Positions 5,308 to 6,891 of a DNA stretch of 6,891 nt are shown here, in pieces. The DNA comes from Actinomycetota bacterium. Its GTDB lineage: Bacteria; Actinomycetota; Actinomycetes; Actinomycetales; Microbacteriaceae. Within the stretch, counting starts at the first letter, position 1. Each line of letters starts with the position of its first letter. The DNA is taken from the NCBI GenBank assembly GCA_018895315.1, contig JAHIOK010000123.1, forward strand, positions 1 through 6,891, given 5' to 3'. The position numbers were made by a program, and so were the translations under genes. The notes under the pieces were generated by a model. That model saw only the letters and a program-made list of their open reading frames with translations, did no database searches and was not told the origin of the DNA.

Positions 5308-5313
5308 AGCCTA
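5308..5313 (-). promoter_or_regulatory. -10 box of the ABC ATPase overlapping the glgA stop codon
   Basis: TAGGCT on the minus strand begins with the TAG stop codon of glgA and is followed by seven bases and the ATG at 5300. A start here would give an mRNA with a leader of at most one or two bases. No ribosome binding site is visible before 5300. Confidence 0.4.
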
Positions 5314-6504
5314 TCCGCCGATGCCGGAGACCTCCGCGTACAGCGCCGCCGTCGTGTCGGCGATCGCACCCCAGCTGAAGTCCTTCGCCGCACGTTCGCG
5401 ACCGGCGGCGCCGAACCCCGCGGCCCGCTCCGGATCGGTGACCACCTCGGTCAGCACGCGGGCGAGATCGGCGACGAACTTCTCCGGATCGACCGGGGTT
5501 CCGGTGCCGTCCTGCGCCTGCTCGATCGGCACGAGCCTGCCCGTGACGCCGTCGACGACGACTTCGGGGATGCCGCCGGTTGCGGTACCCACGACGGCCG
5601 CTCCGCACGCCATGGCCTCGAGGTTGACGATGCCGAGCGGTTCGTAGACGGAGGGGCAGACGAACGTCGTCGCCGAGGTCAGGATCGCGCAGAGGTCGTG
5701 GCGCGGCAACAGGCGATCGATCCAGACGACGCCGTCACGCGTGCCCTGCAGGCCGCGTACGAGGGCCTCGACCTCGGCCAGGATCTGCGGGGTGTCGGGC
5801 GCCCCGGCGCACAAGATCAGCTGCACCTCGGGGGGCAGCAGCTCGGCCGCACGCAGCAGGTAGGGCAGACCCTTCTGCCGGGTGATGCGTCCGACGAAGA
5901 CGACGGACGGTCGCGCCGGATCGATGCCGAGTTCGGAGAGCAGCGCGTCGTCGGTGACGGGATGCCAGGACTCCACGTCAATGCCGTTGTAGATCACCCG
6001 CACCTTTTCGGGATCCAGTGAGGGGTAGCTGCGGAGGATGTCGGCGCGCATACCTTCGCTGACGGCGACGATGGCCGCCGCGCCCTCGTACGCCGTCTTC
6101 TCGATGAAGCTCGACACGGCGTAGCCGCCGCCCAGCTGCTCGGCCTTCCACGGCCGCAGGGGCTCCAGGCTGTGGGCGGTGACGATGTGCGGGATGCCAT
6201 GCAGGAGCGAGGCAAGATGACCGGCGAAGTTCGCGTACCAGGTGTGGCTGTGCACGACGTCGGCGCCCGCGACATCCGTCACGATCTCGAGATCTGTGCC
6301 GAGCGTCTGGATCGCGCCGTTCGCGTCAGCGAGTTCGGCCGGGACACTGTAGGAGGTCGTTCCCTCTTCGTCGCGCGGCGCGCCGAAGGCACGGACGCGC
6401 ACATCGATGCTCTTTCGGAGCGCCGAGACGAGCTCTGTGACGTGCACGCCGGCTCCCCCGTATACCTCAGGCGGATACTCCTTGGAAACAATGTCGACGC
6501 GCAT
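5311..6504 (-). CDS. glgA: GT4-family glycogen synthase / maltose-1-phosphate synthase
   Basis: This 397-residue glycosyltransferase has the two-domain GT-B fold of the actinobacterial (Corynebacterium-type) glycogen synthase family. The N-terminal domain starts MRVDIVSKEYPPEVYGGAGV with the glycine-rich GGAGVH at 16-21 and HSHTWYANFAG at 85-95. The C-terminal domain has GRITRQKG at 205-212, giving Arg206 and Lys211 for the sugar-nucleotide phosphate, and the E-X7-E pair Glu288 and Glu296 in YEPLGIVNLEA. It transfers glucose from ADP-glucose to a glucan; the mycobacterial relative (GlgM, Rv1212c) also makes maltose-1-phosphate for the GlgE pathway, so that role is possible here. It differs from the larger GT5 GlgA of E. 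coli. It is divergent from glgC, which makes its donor, with 46 bases between starts. TAGCGT six bases before the ATG suggests a leaderless mRNA. Confidence 0.95.
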   Translation of the reverse strand: MRVDIVSKEYPPEVYGGAGVHVTELVSALRKSIDVRVRAFGAPRDEEGTTSYSVPAELADANGAIQTLGTDLEIVTDVAGADVVHSHTWYANFAGHLASLLHGIPHIVTAHSLEPLRPWKAEQLGGGYAVSSFIEKTAYEGAAAIVAVSEGMRADILRSYPSLDPEKVRVIYNGIDVESWHPVTDDALLSELGIDPARPSVVFVGRITRQKGLPYLLRAAELLPPEVQLILCAGAPDTPQILAEVEALVRGLQGTRDGVVWIDRLLPRHDLCAILTSATTFVCPSVYEPLGIVNLEAMACGAAVVGTATGGIPEVVVDGVTGRLVPIEQAQDGTGTPVDPEKFVADLARVLTEVVTDPERAAGFGAAGRERAAKDFSWGAIADTTAALYAEVSGIGG

Positions 6505-6510
6505 GTCATC

Positions 6511-6516
6511 ACGCTA
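6511..6516 (-). promoter_or_regulatory. -10 box giving leaderless glgA mRNA
   Basis: TAGCGT on the minus strand is followed by six bases and the ATG at 6504. The spacing places the transcription start on the A of the start codon. No -35 is recognisable. Confidence 0.5.
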
Positions 6517-6538
6517 GTACCCGGCTCGATCTCGGGCA

Positions 6539-6544
6539 TAGTGT
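6539..6544 (+). promoter_or_regulatory. -10 box giving leaderless glgC mRNA
   Basis: TAGTGT is followed by six bases and the ATG at 6551, mirroring the glgA promoter. The two -10 boxes are 22 bases apart, so each polymerase would cover the other promoter and the two transcripts probably compete. Confidence 0.5.
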
Positions 6545-6550
6545 GGTCCC

Positions 6551-6891
6551 ATGCCAGCAGTGCCGAAGGTGTTCGGAATCATCCTCGCGGGCGGCGAGGG
6601 CAAGCGCCTCATGCCCCTCACCGCCGACAGAGCCAAGCCCGCGGTTCCTTTCGGGGGCCAATATCGCCTGATCGACTTCGCGATCTCAAACCTCATCAAC
6701 TCAGGGTTGAGACAGCTCGTCGTGTTGACGCAGTACAAATCCCACAGCCTCGACCGGCACATCTCGCAGACCTGGCGCATGTCCGCTCTGCTGGATTCCT
6801 ATGTCGCCTCGGTGCCCGCGCAGCAGCGGCTCGGAAAGCGGTGGTTCTCGGGCTCGCCCGACGCGATCCTGCAGAGCATGAACCTGATCAA
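6551..6891 (+). CDS. glgC: Glucose-1-phosphate adenylyltransferase (ADP-glucose pyrophosphorylase), partial
   Basis: The first 113 codons are present; the window cuts the gene at about a quarter of the usual length near 400-415 residues. The nucleotide-binding signature [20 protein letters not shown] at 11-30 is intact, followed by [20 protein letters not shown], the conserved start of bacterial Glg[13 protein letters not shown] (60-71) and the [11 protein letters not shown] segment (98-108) also fit the family. It converts glucose-1-phosphate and ATP to ADP-glucose and pyrophosphate, the committed and usually allosterically regulated step feeding the divergent GlgA. The regulatory C-terminal domain lies outside the window. 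The start at 6551 matches family N-termini and has TAGTGT six bases upstream. Confidence 0.96.
   Translation, partial: MPAVPKVFGIILAGGEGKRLMPLTADRAKPAVPFGGQYRLIDFAISNLINSGLRQLVVLTQYKSHSLDRHISQTWRMSALLDSYVASVPAQQRLGKRWFSGSPDAILQSMNLI

Noticed and set aside
5301..5393. 31-residue N-terminal extension of the ABC ATPase
   Set aside because: Arg/Ser-rich and entirely within the end of glgA; the ABC domain starts at the ATG at 5300.
1..6891. CRISPR array, insertion sequence, prophage, defence island, tRNA or rRNA
   Set aside because: No regularly spaced repeats, transposase or integrase motifs, terminal inverted repeats or tRNA-like cloverleafs were seen; the nuclease and ATPase genes are not adjacent and look like housekeeping genes.

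Overview
The window is high-GC, densely coded DNA from an actinobacterium, most likely Microbacteriaceae (Microbacterium-like). The support is the GT4-type actinobacterial glycogen synthase divergent from glgC, a zinc-independent type B ribosomal protein L31, a CGNR zinc-finger regulator, and repeated start sites with a TANNNT hexamer six or seven bases before the ATG, the pattern of leaderless actinobacterial mRNAs. The genus is an inference from gene content, not from a marker gene.

Layout, left to right: (1) the 5' end of an unidentified minus-strand gene (1-74), divergent from an Lrp/AsnC regulator (248-721); the gap between them holds a well-spaced minus-strand promoter and a 7-bp inverted repeat. 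(2) A minus-strand EamA/DMT-type permease (693-1688), overlapping the Lrp gene tail-to-tail and divergent from a CGNR zinc-finger putative regulator (1762-2322). (3) A minus-strand alpha/beta hydrolase (2282-3181), overlapping the CGNR gene tail-to-tail and divergent from a DnaQ-like DEDDh exonuclease (3269-4000). (4) A convergent junction (4001-4137) with two strong hairpins. (5) rpmE2 (4138-4398, minus) with a structured leader. (6) A soluble ABC ATPase (4515-5300, minus), directly after glgA (5311-6504, minus), which is divergent from a truncated glgC (6551 to the window end).

Functionally the right end is the start of the ADP-glucose branch of glycogen / maltose-1-phosphate metabolism: GlgC makes ADP-glucose and the GT4 GlgA uses it. 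The same divergent glgA/glgC pair is known in Mycobacterium. The rest is housekeeping (L31) plus three divergent gene pairs, two of which pair a regulator with a probable target.

I did not find an undescribed multi-gene system. The most notable signal is regulatory: four genes (hydrolase, exonuclease, glgA, glgC) have TANNNT exactly six bases before the ATG, the ABC ATPase has it at seven and overlapping the glgA stop codon, and the Lrp gene has an extended -10 at eight. Other points of interest are a 22-bp hairpin that can refold in two registers, a dyad at the predicted rpmE2 transcription start, and an ABC ATPase with no recognisable Q-loop glutamine. No tRNA, rRNA, CRISPR array or insertion sequence was seen, and no gene-free stretch exceeds 300 bases.
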